From Schistosoma mansoni (taxonomy: Eukaryota; Platyhelminthes; Trematoda; Strigeidida; Schistosomatidae): a DNA stretch of 64,000 bases. The notes under the pieces are model-generated. The model was not told the DNA's origin. It was given only the letters and a program-made list of their open reading frames with translations, and ran no database searches. The DNA lies in NCBI RefSeq assembly GCF_000237925.1, contig NC_031496.1, positions 17,442,245 through 17,506,244 on the forward strand. Reading direction: 5' to 3'. Positions 38,475 to 48,227 of this stretch are shown here, piece by piece. A program made the position numbers and the translations under genes. The stretch's first letter is position 1; each line of letters starts with the position of its first letter.

Positions 38475-39590
38475 TTACGCAATGGTAAAACTTAGTCTCT
38501 TGATTAAAGATTTGTTAGTGTAAGCAGCCGTGTACTCTTTCTTTATTTCATGTTATTTTCCTCTAGACAGAAAGATTGAACCGTGACTATAAATTGTGAA
38601 TGATATGTAAGAAACTAAATGTTGATTTCCTACCTCAGTTATAATTTTTGATAATAATTGGTTGTTGTGTTAACCATAGAAACATCGACTAAATTTTCAT
38701 TTCTATATCTATGCTTATTTGTTTTTTTCCTAATTTTAAACGTTTCCGTCCCTAAGATAAGGATATACTCATATACTCATAATTTTTTTAACGTTTTGGA
38801 CTAATCAGTTAGATATGTACAAAATATTATTGCAATTTTTTATCAATTTATACTGATATACACACTTGACTCAGAAACTTTATACAGTTCACAAAGAGGG
38901 TTTTAAGATTTTTAAGGAACTTTTTTTTCCAGGGCTGATTTTTCGTTGATTCTCATTTTCTGATCCTTCGATTTTCTTACTTTTCAGAATGATTTACTGT
39001 TGATTCGAACATTCCTTGGTAGTCAATCTGAATCTGATAGTCATTGCAAACGTTTGCTAATTGATTCTGCTCTGGAGCTAAGAGATGTTTTGGAAACAAT
39101 GCTGAAACAACCGTTTATTCGCATTTCTTATTTTGAAGCCATGAAGTACTTGAATAAAGAAATGGATACAGTTGATCTTACTACTTCAAGACCTCGGGAT
39201 CTGAACAAAAAAGAGGAGCACAGAATCCTAGATTGGGTTGGAGGGAATCGTCCTGTCTTTATTACTCATTTTCCCATGGAACTTAAACCATTTTACTGTC
39301 AGTCAGTTGACGGTATTAAAGCTGAGTGTGCTGATTTGTTATTTCCAGGGATCGGTGAACTAGTTGGGGCCAGCGTCCGTGAGAATGTTGCTTCTCGTTT
39401 ACAAACACGCATGAAGTCCAATCGTTCGACAAATCAGTCGGATTGGTACATTAATTTACGTGGTACTGGTAGTGTTCCTCATGGTGGTTTTGGTCTTGGC
39501 TTTGAGCGCCTTATGCAGTTTGTTTTGGGGATAGCTAACATTCGAGATACAGTAGCATTCCCAAGAAATACGAATAAAATTATTTTCTAA
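16031..39590 (+). CDS. NARS2: Organellar asparaginyl-tRNA synthetase (five-exon gene)
   Basis: Class II aminoacyl-tRNA synthetase charging tRNA-Asn with asparagine, probably in the mitochondrion. Exons 16031-16330, 17016-17450, 26282-26446, 32528-32734 and 38988-39590 are bounded by AG/GT and join in phase 0 throughout, giving 569 residues (human NARS2 is near 477). Residues 1-48 are rich in R/K/N/S and poor in acidic residues, as in a transit peptide. An OB-fold anticodon-binding domain follows (about 68-200, [10 protein letters not shown]). Motif 1 region: VDTPILT at 246-252. Motif 2: [15 protein letters not shown], 308-322. Motif 3: [10 protein letters not shown], 535-544. The short divergent linker and overall order match the NARS2 rather than the cytosolic enzyme. 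An extra low-complexity stretch (about residues 155-195) between OB fold and catalytic core accounts for part of the added length. Aspartyl- and lysyl-type enzymes are less likely given the motif 2 form. Introns total about 22 kb and hold most repeats of the window. Confidence 0.93.
17016..17450 (+). CDS. NARS2: NARS2 exon 2 (OB fold and linker)
   Basis: 145 codons between TTTCAG and GTATGT. Encodes the rest of the OB fold ([11 protein letters not shown] onward), a Ser/Asn/Pro-rich insert, then [20 protein letters not shown], which resembles the family's conserved helix entering the catalytic domain (R-x-R-x4-I spacing). Confidence 0.9.
17750..17965 (-). mobile_element. Hammerhead SINE S1, headless copy in NARS2 intron 2
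   Basis: On the minus strand the copy starts with CATCAACTCTGCGATGCAGG, continues through a well-kept ribozyme module and runs into the family tail shared with 14095-14214. The tRNA-like head is missing (5' truncation). It lies antisense within intron 2. Confidence 0.65.
17898..17942 (-). ncRNA. Hammerhead ribozyme (near-canonical) in SINE S1
   Basis: Minus-strand order: stem I strand ATCCAG; core CTGACGA; stem II GTTC/GGAC closed by a GAAATA loop (one G-U pair); GAAA; a short stem III with one mismatch; cleavage triplet ATC, a permitted NUH; then CTGTAT, returning stem I with one mismatch. All conserved core boxes are present, but the stem I and III mismatches suggest weakened activity. It resembles the Schistosoma alpha hammerhead. 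Confidence 0.65.
17970..19640. other. NARS2 intron 2 sequence, unclassified
   Basis: A G+C-richer, CGA-containing patch at about 18050-18260 stands out from the A+T-rich intron and may be the remains of a repeat end. No terminal pairing or coding signal was found. The rest appears to be plain intron. Confidence 0.3.
19650..19770 (-). mobile_element. Degenerate SINE S1 fragment
   Basis: Minus-strand pieces GTGGCTAGCAG and GATAACGCGATGGTGTTTGG match the tail and the B-box region of S1 at 7320-7490, but in a rearranged order and without a ribozyme core. It directly precedes the RTE-like LINE. Confidence 0.45.
19775..22583 (+). mobile_element. RTE-like LINE copy A (endonuclease plus partial RT)
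   Basis: Starts with a 5' UTR (GGTTAGCGACTCCATCCCGT, then AACTCGCTAAAAAA) also found at 50.6, 51.2 and 59.3 kb. The ORF opens with an apurinic endonuclease: [21 protein letters not shown] (about 20050-20165), then [19 protein letters not shown] and CYAPTND. After a 530-bp insertion (21061-21590) comes the start of the RT domain. A large internal deletion near 22120 removes the catalytic RT core, and the copy resumes at KSNILKYNT and runs to the C-terminal [19 protein letters not shown] region. It stops at WKWMGR, at the junction with copy B. Frameshifts and stops make it non-functional. The protein type matches RTE elements (SR2 lineage) known from schistosomes; the exact family is not assigned. 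Confidence 0.85.
21061..21590 (+). mobile_element. Retroposon R3 nested in LINE copy A
   Basis: The LINE reading breaks after ...TCTATGGTAACCCT (21060) and resumes at CCCTGGACAAGATTG (21591), consistent with a 4-base CCCT duplication around a 530-bp insert. The insert ends with GTGTGGCGCATATGTATC, an AAATAAATA run and a second TATCTGGTGCCCT, and shares its last about 130 bases with the element at 12702-12891. Its open frames show no known domain. It must have arrived after the LINE. The start TGCCCCT and end GGTGCCCT are similar, so the exact boundary is uncertain by a few bases. Confidence 0.65.
22584..24183 (-). mobile_element. RTE-like LINE copy B (RT domain), inverted against copy A
   Basis: Minus-strand reading: [22 protein letters not shown], then [45 protein letters not shown] and, in place of the usual F-A-D-D, a [12 protein letters not shown] motif, so the catalytic box carries an A-to-E change. 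The C-terminal domain [20 protein letters not shown] follows, ending just after [11 protein letters not shown]. It is 5'-truncated (no endonuclease) and also lacks the normal 3' end, meeting copy A tail to tail. Several frame breaks are present. Confidence 0.85.
24325..24475 (+). mobile_element. SINE S1 copy with damaged ribozyme
   Basis: Head GGACTCAGTAGTTGAGTG...GGCGTTTGGTGTGAA matches the pol III promoter region of S1 on the sense strand. It is followed by ATCAACTCTGGGATGCAG and a shortened core CAGCTGACAAGGATAGAAATG in which stem II has collapsed. Not a functional hammerhead. Confidence 0.55.
24480..26281. other. NARS2 intron 2, distal part
   Basis: A+T-rich intron with a pentanucleotide microsatellite (TAGTG)n at about 25779-25809. 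No other feature seen. Confidence 0.45.
26282..26446 (+). CDS. NARS2: NARS2 exon 3 (motif 1 region)
   Basis: 55 codons between ATTTCAG and GTAAAT, encoding [15 protein letters not shown]...FEVQ and [16 protein letters not shown]. The latter is the substrate-recognising L-x-G-S-x-Q-hydrophobic-x-L-E loop of the Asn/Asp-tRNA synthetase subgroup. Confidence 0.92.
26575..26600. repeat. (TA)n microsatellite in NARS2 intron 3
   Basis: A perfect alternating TA run. Similar runs occur at 10858-10891 and 38442-38471. Confidence 0.9.
27878..31665 (-). mobile_element. Second LINE family, nearly full-length copy (L2x) in NARS2 intron 3
   Basis: Read on the minus strand: a G+C-rich 5' UTR (about 31665-31320, CTACCTTGACGTGGTAGTCG) and a Pro/Ser-rich N-terminal frame (about 31300-30930). 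An endonuclease segment follows with [19 protein letters not shown] (about 30600). The RT has [20 protein letters not shown] and a damaged LEYADE box (about 29050-28905), then [15 protein letters not shown] (about 28730). The C-terminal domain [20 protein letters not shown]...[12 protein letters not shown] ends near 28070. The 3' end is a (TGAC)n-type tail (CAGTCAGTCGGTCAG on the plus strand at 27881). Multiple stops and frame breaks make it dead. The single-ORF layout with a tetranucleotide tail suggests an RTE or CR1 relative; clade not settled here. Confidence 0.82.
31670..32527. other. NARS2 intron 3, distal part
   Basis: Plain A+T-rich intron up to the exon 4 acceptor. Nothing else seen. 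Confidence 0.4.
32528..32734 (+). CDS. NARS2: NARS2 exon 4 (motif 2)
   Basis: 69 codons between AATAG and GTAAGT. Carries [19 protein letters not shown], the motif 2 signature; the arginine of FRAE contacts ATP and the aminoacyl carboxylate in class II enzymes. Confidence 0.92.
32935..33165 (-). mobile_element. tRNA-derived SINE, family S2, inverted copy
   Basis: The minus strand carries an A-box region (CTCAGTGGTTTAGTGGTTAT), a B box (GGGTTCGAATC), the motif CTCGCGAGTGTGGGATCGTG, a hammerhead remnant (CTGCTGAGGAGTCCCATAAT) and the tail AGCTTCAATTGACTCATG. The ribozyme's second box reads AAAA and stem II is broken. It is the partner of the plus-oriented copy about 160 bp downstream. Confidence 0.75.
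33325..33575 (+). mobile_element. SINE S2 with fold-back tail
   Basis: Plus-strand copy with A box TGGTCTATCGGTTAAG (33402-33417), B box GGATTCGAATC (33445-33455), a hammerhead remnant from CTGAGGA (33485-33491) with AAAA instead of GAAA, and the tail ending GATTTCAAC. Directly before it (33325-33398) sits the same tail in inverse orientation (GTTGAAATCATTAGTCAATT), so the insertion is flanked by an inverted repeat of its own 3' end. Stem III (ACG/CGT) and the GTC cleavage triplet survive, but catalysis is not expected. Confidence 0.75.
33580..36640. other. NARS2 intron 4 with a LINE 5'-UTR scrap
   Basis: A+T-rich intron. A short block at about 34315-34375 (GCTACCTTGATGTAGTAGC) resembles the 5' UTR of the 27.9-31.7 kb LINE, in plus orientation. 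A (TAG)n run lies at about 36035-36060. No exon seen. Confidence 0.4.
36650..37245 (-). mobile_element. RTE-like LINE, 5'-truncated 3' end (copy C)
   Basis: The minus strand encodes the last third of the RTE C-terminal domain: [20 protein letters not shown] at the truncated end, [40 protein letters not shown], ending in [11 protein letters not shown]. It closes with a (GTAA)n tail (plus strand ACTTACTTACTTACG). Same family as copies A and B, with a stop and frame shift. A typical 5' truncation within intron 4. Confidence 0.85.
37695..37880 (-). mobile_element. 3'-UTR fragment of the second LINE (L2x)
   Basis: Begins on the plus strand with CAGTCAGTCAGTCA, followed by GGTTACCATACCACATTAGC and a GTGGTA...AGTATA block, matching the 3' UTR at 27881-28010 and 57968-58090. 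Severely 5'-truncated. Confidence 0.6.
38442..38471. repeat. (TA)n microsatellite in NARS2 intron 4
   Basis: A perfect TA run about 0.5 kb before the last NARS2 exon. Confidence 0.9.
38988..39590 (+). CDS. NARS2: NARS2 exon 5 (motif 3 and stop)
   Basis: 200 codons plus TAA after acceptor CTTTTCAG. Contains [31 protein letters not shown] and [16 protein letters not shown] (motif 3), ending [10 protein letters not shown]. The exon starts at AAT (38988), upstream of the TTG at 39000. Confidence 0.93.
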   Translation, partial: NDLLLIRTFLGSQSESDSHCKRLLIDSALELRDVLETMLKQPFIRISYFEAMKYLNKEMDTVDLTTSRPRDLNKKEEHRILDWVGGNRPVFITHFPMELKPFYCQSVDGIKAECADLLFPGIGELVGASVRENVASRLQTRMKSNRSTNQSDWYINLRGTGSVPHGGFGLGFERLMQFVLGIANIRDTVAFPRNTNKIIF

Positions 39591-39756
39591 AAATGCCTTT
39601 TACTTTAAAAGCTACATATTGATGAATGGTAATCGTTAAAGTCTCTTCCAGTTCCATATTCAGTTAAACCAGATGGTTATTATTCGATCTTATCAGACAA
39701 ATTTGAAATCATTCTATGTATAGTAATATTGAGTCTAAATTTTGCTAGGTACTTCA

Positions 39757-39762
39757 AATAAA
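39757..39762 (+). terminator. NARS2: Candidate NARS2 polyadenylation signal
   Basis: AATAAA 167 bases downstream of the NARS2 stop codon; it is the first canonical hexamer in the 3' region. Confidence 0.5.
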
Positions 39763-39799
39763 TGCACCAAGCCGATAATTTAGTCCCAGAGGGGTAATT

Positions 39800-42180
39800 A
39801 TAATTTAACTCATATCTGATTCGATCTTCGAGACATTGTGAAAGTTTCGGTGCAACAACTTGTCATAAAGAGAAAACACCGATATGTTTTTAAATAGTTT
39901 GTCCCAATCCTGATGCTCTTCTTTATTGAAAGCTACAATATTCAAATGTTTTAAAGTAGAATGTCCGTTTAATTTTGGAGGATACTATGTAAAGGTACGC
40001 TTTATCAATAGATTTTGAACTATAGTAACCATGTGAGTTAATATTTATCACCACTAAGGGATTGGGTCCGCTCGAAACAAAAACCTCACTAATTTGTGTT
40101 TTTAAATGTGTGAGGTACCTCAGAGTTATGTGTTTCGTTCCTGGGTAGAAATTTTAAAACCAGGACTTTCATTCGATTACGCTAATCAGCTCGACACTTC
40201 CAATACTATAGTTAGTTATTTAAAGATAAGCAATCATTGATGCAAAGAAGTTTTCGAAGTATATTTACTTGTTGGATATCCAAGTAACTAAAACGCACAA
40301 CTTTCTGCGGGGTAATAGGTTGAAGCCAAATCCAGTCTGCCTTGTTTCGAACGGCCCTCATAAAAACAGTGTAACTGATACGACAACTAGCACTTAGCTG
40401 GTAGTCGTCATTTATCTTAAATAAATACGAAGTACATCACGTTTAGTAAATTAGCTTTATGATCATGTGCAATAACAAGCAACTCGATCATTGCTAAGAG
40501 TCATTAGGTATAACATTATTATCCAGTAACTATTGATGAGTTATGGTGATTGGTTTGTCGAGCAAGCGCGGTATTATGAATTCGGTAATTTCTCTTGACT
40601 TTATGGCGTCATACCCAGAGTTACTTTAAATCAAATTTCATTGTTCAGTATTGAGATGATACATACCTTATGAACATTTATTACCAAGGGATCCTATGGA
40701 ATTAGGCCTTTTTGCAACCAATACTCCATGTCTTTCCTAACAGAAAAGCTATAAATTACAACCGTAAATTATGAACAAATGACTAACCTTGTATTAAGGA
40801 AAAGAACACATCAATCACCAAACGAACATACACTTTCAAGGATTATATTAATTGATCATTTGTGCATGAAATTAGAATTCCACGGAAGCCAGACATGTAG
40901 TCTTGCCGTTAGTCTATATCTCCATTATTAGTTGTTCGCCGAATATATTCTTTTGAACGTACTAGTGGTATCTTGTTCTGTTTTTGGTAATCAATAATTG
41001 TAGGCTAAATAGAACTATGATCAAGGTTGTACTTAAGTACATCAAGTTAACCGGCTTAATAAAATACAAATAATGACTAAACATCTGTTTTCACTAGAAA
41101 TAACTTCAATATTCTGTAGGTTATGACGTACTAAAGCACGGTAGTTATTTAAAAGTACAAAGAGATCCTTGTATCTACGTAAAGGTAGTCCATTCATTAC
41201 ATTCAAAACAATCTTATGTAAAATGGTTTCATTTGAAGTTACTTTTTTAGTAAATAAAGATAATATAGAAAATATAAGTTGGATTTAAAATCTGGTGTGT
41301 TGTAGTTTTATTGGCGCCAGGTTTTCAGTGTACATAGAAAAAGAAACAAATAAGGGAGCAATCCTATCACAGTAGTAACCTTGTATTATTAAACCTTAAA
41401 TAATAGATTTTGCAATAAATGCTAGCATGATATTGTTTTATTTAACCACTTTATCGAGAAATGATTAACTGGATATCTTGTAGTTTTCATTGCATAAAGT
41501 CGAATCAGACACTGAGTGTTGGAGCCTGTATGGATCCCATCAATTGATTATCTTGAAGCGAAACTAGCTAAGCACTTTTATCCCGTGTAAATAAACTTGA
41601 TATCGCAACTTCAGTCACACCAACATAGTTAAGCAACCTAACTGTGCGTATCCCTTGACTTCTACGGAATTTAAGTTAAAATGCAAGTCTGACGAGAGAA
41701 ACGGTCTCCTTCATAAAGTTTTAGAGTAGGACTTCCGTTGACTTTAAAAGACGTGTTGAGATTTTAGAAGAGGGGGCTGGAAATTGTGTGACACCTTGAT
41801 CTCTTTATATTTAAAGTTGTGAAGCACAATCCCAATTTATTTGACTCCCCTAACTGCAACTTAGTATTCTCAGTAAGTCAGTTGAAAGTCTGCTACCATG
41901 CATTAAATACGCTACATAATAGCGCATGAGTGCATGTAACTACCCGAATAGTCACAGTGTATGTGTTGATTAGTAATGCCTCTACATTATTCCATACTTA
42001 ATTTGAACTATAAAATGCAATACAGTGTGCTCACAGCTTTCTTTCAGACTTGGATACTGGTTTATTTGTAACTACTAGATCACAAATTAGACTCCATGGA
42101 ATTGCCAGTTAGTATATAATATTCAGCTCCACTACTATTTATCACATTAGCGTCCTGAATTTGGAGAAAGAGTTGATTCC
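39800..42180. other. Intergenic DNA after NARS2
   Basis: No gene recognised. Composition is slightly less A+T-rich than the introns, which fits old transposon DNA leading into the Gypsy remnant, but no specific match was made. Confidence 0.35.
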
Positions 42181-42182
42181 AA

Positions 42183-43900
42183 AGCCCATCTCAGGAAATT
42201 AAAAAAGCTCGTGTCATTTGTAAGAGTGTGGATGAGCTTTATCTCCAGTTAGTGGCAATTCCCAATACTCCATTCAACTATCAATGGATTATATTGTAAA
42301 CGTCGCTCAAGTTCGAGGTTATTGGCTTTTTCCCATTCTCATGGGAGCATCGCAAGCCAGTAAAGAGTTTCCAAGCATCATGTATAGATGGACATAATTT
42401 TGGTAAATGTTCATCCTGTCGTAAGCTTCATTCTCAGAAATTGTGTACATTTCATCAAACTAAATTCTTCTTCATGTTAAGATTGTATATACGAAGTCGG
42501 TGAGTGGTACTTTTATTCATTTCACTGCCAGTGATAATAAACCTCGTACTACAGGTGTTAATCAAATGTATGGTTCTGGTGATCGTAGATTATCTTGATC
42601 CACCATTTCGAAAAGTAATTTCCACATTCAAAAATGACTACGTACCTCCACTTGCTTATTCCACGACTTTGTTGCTGACAGGAAATATTAAATCCTTTTT
42701 TTCACCAGAAAACCTGTTCGTAAGACTACAATCTCAGTTATAGTGATTACCGAACGCAAACTGACGATATGAGGACTCAAGGAATCGCTTATTGGAGGGG
42801 CGTGGTGTTTGTACTAATTGATGCTTCCATTGTACTTTATTCCGCGGCTAATTCTATATATAATACATTCACTTGTATTTATCTAGTTCCTGTCTGTCTG
42901 TAAATAGATTTTTCTAGTAATTCCTAGTACACGGATTTGATTAGTTCTAATTATCATAGGGCGATAATTCCTCATTCATATTTTGTTAGTTCTTGCTATG
43001 TGTAAATGGACTGTGAATGCTAGATTTAAATGATTTTGGAAAGGACTAAATTCGGTATTTTAAGAGCTGCATGCACTAAGTACAGTAGGGTGATGGTAAT
43101 CCAGTCTACAGAACTTCAATCATAGAGTGATCTAGCCTTCCTTGAAAGATGAATAATCCCTTACAGTCATAGAGAAGCAGCACACAGGGCGTTAAATGAT
43201 GATCGACGAAAGAATAATTTAACTGCTTCAGTCTTCAGAGTGGGGTACTCGTATTGTCATACTTTTGAAGTCTGCTTTCATATGTCATGATTATAAGTTA
43301 ACATTGAATTCTTGTTTACTGAAGCACATATACATCATACCTCAGAATCGAAGTACCCCTAGTCGAATTCGTGGTTCCAAAGTGTTCTATAAAGATGATT
43401 TACTTGGCACTTATCTTGAGATTCCCTTTGATCCACCTTCAATATTGGAGACGATTAACATTCCTTTTGGCTGATTCAAGTACAGCCACCTTCCATTTGG
43501 TTTGAAGTGTTGTCCAACAGTTTTCCGAAAGTGATGATTAACGTAAGCAGCGTTCTTCAAAGTGCTGGGGTTTATCAGGATATTGTTACCAAAGGTCTCG
43601 ATAAAATAATTAATATTCAGAGAATTATCGTCTTATGATATACTATAATTTAGAAGAATGTTTCCGTAAATCAAAATAAATCCACATTCAGTATATCTAG
43701 TCTCGTATGTCTACGATATTCAGTTGATGGGAATGGTTACATCCATCGCGATGAGCCCAACTTGATCTGGTACACCGAACGACAACCAATGAGTTTGTAC
43801 CTTGTTATAACTTTAGATATCAGCGTTTATTTTTAAATATCGTAATGTTTTCGTTTTCTCGACCCTTTCGCCATTTATAATTTTTATCTCTAATACGACT
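42183..43900 (+). mobile_element. Gypsy-type LTR retroelement fossil (gag zinc knuckles to RT)
   Basis: A second Gypsy remnant. A nucleocapsid-like zinc-knuckle region (C-S-S-C-R-K-L-H) lies near 42405-42440, and an RT segment (IPFDPPS...TINIPFG, then HLPFGLKCCP) near 43415-43520. The order is gag then pol on the plus strand. It is broken by many changes and looks old. No long terminal repeats recognised, so limits are approximate. The motif style is that of Boudicca/CsRn1-like elements (inferred). Confidence 0.6.
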
Positions 43901-44399
43901 GGACAGACACTCAAAACATTAAAGGTCGAAACTCTTGCGCTCCCTACTTTCAAGTCATGTTGTTCTGACGTAATAATATCTAAGCCTAGTTTTGTTACTT
44001 AGAAGCTGACTTCCACGTGTATAACGTGACAAATCCAGTCGCATAATTTCCCGCAGCAGCGATAGTACTAATGCACAGTTTAGCATGTGCCCTTCACTTA
44101 ATATGTTTACTAGTGATATTTCTGAAGCTCATAGTACCTTGGAAGGAGCTGTGCTGAAATGTGAAGACCTAACCAGTCAACTAAGGTCATAACAGCTCCT
44201 CCACAATAGAGGATTGCAACACAGCTCGGCGACAGAAATGTTGCTACGTATGAGAGAACTCATTAGGCAGGGAAAGTTTGACAACAGCCTTTTTAGATAA
44301 CCCTTCTATCAAATCTTCCTCAACAGGTATAAGTGGTTCTCGTTTCATTCCAAAAAAAACGCTGTGAACGAACTGGCTTCATCTGCAAATCATACTGTG

Positions 44400-45700
44400 G
44401 AAATCACCACATGACCAGAGCACTGACGTTCATTTTGTCAAAAAAAGCCAGTAAACAAAGACATCATGAATCTCGGTGGTACCATAGCTTAATGTCGCGA
44501 TACTTTTTGTAATCGCAGACGCTCCAAATCTCCCCAAATAAGCCTGTCACTAAACAATTGAATCGTTGAGAATGTTGTGACTGGAAATTATATCTCTAAA
44601 TCACAATACGGTTTCCCGGCAGATTGATCGTACATGACGCGACACTTTGATTCAAAACCCACAAAGCACAACCCCGCGAGCTACAGAATTAGCTATAATT
44701 CTCTATTTTGACATATGTAACGCGTTCCATAGAGTATTCCACAGCGTACTATATGATAAACTATATTCTACAGGAATCTGTGACTCCTAACTCACCTGAC
44801 TTAACTTTTTCAAAGACGATCTCTACCGAATTACTAAACTTAACTCAATGCTATCAGTGCCTAATTGGCTTACTGGTGGGGTTATACAAGGGTGTGTGCT
44901 TGGGTTCCTTTCATTCGTGAAATAAATCGAAAGCGTTTGTAGCTGTTTTGAATTTGGAATGACTTTCCTTTAAGCTGATAACATGAAGGTCGTATACTCA
45001 AGAAGCGTATAACAATGCCTACTTTATACAGCAGGAATTAAAGAAGGTGGTCGTGTGGTGTGGAAAGCACCGACGTCAACTTAATATTAATAATTGCAGC
45101 TGCATTAGCGTCGGAAGAAGTAATCTGGGACCTCGTTTTGAAGTTGATGGTAGGCCAATGTACAAATATGATACTGTCTTAGACCTTGGCTCAAGGTACT
45201 CAAATGACATAAACTTCTCGGAACGAACAAAATTATTCAGCTTAAAGGCGTGTGAACATATGGGCTGTAAATATCTACGAGCGTTAGTCTAGGCCAACGC
45301 TATATAAATCCGTTATCCGCTTAGTGCTCAAATATTGTTCGTTTTTACTGAGTAGTCATCGTATAACGTGCAAATTACGGAGGTTCTTCTCAGAATCGAC
45401 TTAAGCAATGAGTTACTATCAGAGTTAATGTTCACGATGTGACAGAAAGGAGTTGGAGTGCCTTCGAAAAAGAAAGTTTGGCTCAATATTATATTTTTAA
45501 TTCAAGCTCGCATACTAATCACCACACCCCTCAAATACAATGTTCGGCTTCACCGACACGCTCAATTATAAACTAAGTAACCAAAGTCAAAACTCAGAAA
45601 TCTAGATCTAATGTACGGTGAAAACTCCTCTCATATGAGTTTTCTATCAATTGGAGTAAACTTTCAGCTAGATTGTGCGCATAGATACAGTAAGCCACTT
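44400..45700 (+). mobile_element. CR1-like LINE reverse-transcriptase remnant
   Basis: Plus-strand pieces of a non-LTR RT: SQYGFPADRS near 44600, the G-V-x-Q-G-C/S-V-L-G region (GVIQGCVLGS, about 44878-44907), and a later domain WCGKHRRQLNINNCSCISVG followed by YDTVLDLGSRYSNDINFSE (about 45055-45220). This Q-G-C-V-L-G and N-x-x-K/N-C form is typical of CR1/Jockey-type LINEs such as schistosome SR1/SR3-type elements (family knowledge). Heavily mutated; both ends lost. Confidence 0.6.
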
Positions 45701-47370
45701 TGTTCATGATTTAAACCAACATCTAGAGATCGCTGAGTAACTTTTTTGGCTAGCGTTGCACGCCAATTCTAGCACTCACATGATGCGCAAAATAACCCTA
45801 TAAAACGTTTTAACACATCAATCCAGTGCCATTAATCACCTCTTCGAAAACCGATTTAAATGACTGATTTCTACATTGCCCACAAACTCTGAATAAGCAC
45901 CATACTTATGATTAAGAAATCAATGCCAGAAAGCCAGGATTAGTAAGTAAATATATACTTCATAGACAAACAGTCAGATCTGTGCAAAAAAAATACTATA
46001 CTTCACGTGATATACCTAAATACCCCAGCGATGTTTGTATTACACTGCACAATAACCTTGGATGCTTGGAAGACTACAAGCAGTATGTTAACTCCAATGA
46101 TCCCAGTCTCCCAGGTCTAAAAGAATATTGAGAAGTTTCTAAATGTCTACACATGAGACATTACTGTGGTTATACTTCGTCAGCAACACTCATGACCATT
46201 TGTACCACTTGTTCCTGCAGAAATCATAGATATTAGCATCAACCTTAGTCATCGTAACTACGGACCACATGTCAGCGATGATCCTGTACAATCCATGAGA
46301 GCAGTCGAATTTAAAAAACGATGCACATAATGTCACGTCTGAAAAATCTCAACACACGATCTAAATTACGTGTCCGGAACATGACTCAGAAATACTCTTT
46401 ACTTCATCCTTCCGATAGAAATCCTTCCTACAACAAAAGCGGTTATGGCATCTACCTGGAGGAAGAAACATAAAATGCTTGCAAACTGTTGTCTGTTTTG
46501 TGAATTGTATAACACTTGAATTACATACTACCGAAAATTCATTTTCTAAACGCAGCGTCCACATGACGCTCAATCTTTTAAACTGTACACTTCAGTTCTA
46601 ATTCAGAAATGCTCTTTCTGTATCTCAACATTTATGTACAGCGTGAAGAAGGATAGAGAATAGCATATTAGCTTCTCATTGTTCACAAACAGTCATGGCT
46701 GAAATATTTTAGGACGAAAACACTTCATAAAACATCAAACCAAATACATTACTATCGCGTGTAGGTTTCACATACCGTGATTTTGTGTGAGTTAATGTTA
46801 CTTACACAGTCCACTGCCTCGATTGTATTGACGGGGCTGTGGGCGTTACATTTCTTTTAGTCAGAGGAGATGTGATACACTTTATTGCAGTTAATTTCAA
46901 TCTTTGTCTAGTATCAAAGGCGGTAAACATGTATTGTTATAAATTTGATTTTCGCTTGACTAGCCTACGGATTTCTTGTTGTCTGACATTTCCCCAAATA
47001 ACGAAGAAACATCAGTGAACATAAATACACCAAGGTAGTCATCAGTTACAAAATGGTTTCTTAGGTCTTCTCACTTATCCTTCTGCACGTTTTTGAGTAC
47101 GGAAATCAAGGTAATGTCTTAGGGTTGTTGAAGCTAACAGATAACTGCTTATCTATTTTAGGTTGCACTAAAATAACTAGATAAGGTTGCTTTGTCAGTA
47201 AAAGATGAGTGTCGGCATAACTGACACATTAGCAACTGATCTCTGCTTGGTTGAATTAAAATGTCATTGACCGAAGCGATACAATAAAGAGTAAGTACTA
47301 TGTAATTTGCCTTATAAAACGTTGTAATAACATGTCAAATGATAAAAATTTTCTATTCCTGATGTCCTCA
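45700..47370. other. Eroded repeat DNA, unclassified
   Basis: Continuation of transposon-like composition without clear domains. No host exon recognised. Confidence 0.35.
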
Positions 47371-47384
47371 GAAAATAGCTGTTT

Positions 47385-47820
47385 ACAGTTTGATGTTGCT
47401 TCTAAAACCACACTTTCTAGCCAGTGAAATGTTTGGTGTTCATCAAGGAATTGCAAAGGACTGTATAATTTCCCCTCTATATCGACTAGTTATTTTATTC
47501 CTACTTCAATCAGTGATAATCACCGATTTTCTTGTCTCTAGTTCTTTTGGTTCTGTCCCGTTTTCTGACATCATCAATTTTCTGGATGACTAGAATCGCA
47601 GTTTTGACCTTGTGTCAAACTGACTAAGGATTTCTGTTGCGCTATTGAAGCAGTCGGCTACATTTCTAAACACCAGCTCACCTGTGTATCTAAGGTTACA
47701 TATCGCTGAATGGGATGCTTAAATATCTACTAGTCGATATATATTAGGCTGGATGAACTCACTTTGACCCATTTGGTCGTCATAAGGTTTACATTGTTAG
47801 TGTTGACATGCGATAGAAAC
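47385..47820 (+). mobile_element. Weak LINE reverse-transcriptase remnant
   Basis: FGVHQGIAKDCIISPLY resembles the LINE RT block S-G-V-R-Q-G-C-x-I-S-P-L-L with an inserted triplet group, followed by a hydrophobic segment as expected. The later YADD region is not clear. It would be the third non-LTR type in the 42-48 kb graveyard. Confidence 0.35.
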
Positions 47821-48227
47821 AAAAAGCCTCGTCAAACAGTCAAGAGTAATTCCATCTAATAATATATTGCTTTAAGAGATGAAGTCTATGTAAGTAGCTG
47901 AACAGTGCAATAATGAAGAAGCAAGCGTAATTAGTTGTGAACGTTTGCTACCATGTGAACGTTGCGATGAAATAAGAAGGATACTGGTTGTCAATGGGCT
48001 ATGTGAAGCGGCCAATGATTATGGACTTCAAATGAAGAAAGTCTAAAGAAAAGTTATTGCTTTTCCTTACTGTCTCTTAAAAACATAGAAAGACCTTACT
48101 GTCTGTAAACATGAGATATATGTCAAACTATCGACACTACTATTACTACTATTGTACAAAAACAGCTTACTGATACGTAAGTGTGATAGCGAAACAATTA
48201 CGTACAAGTTTCAATAATGTTTAAATA

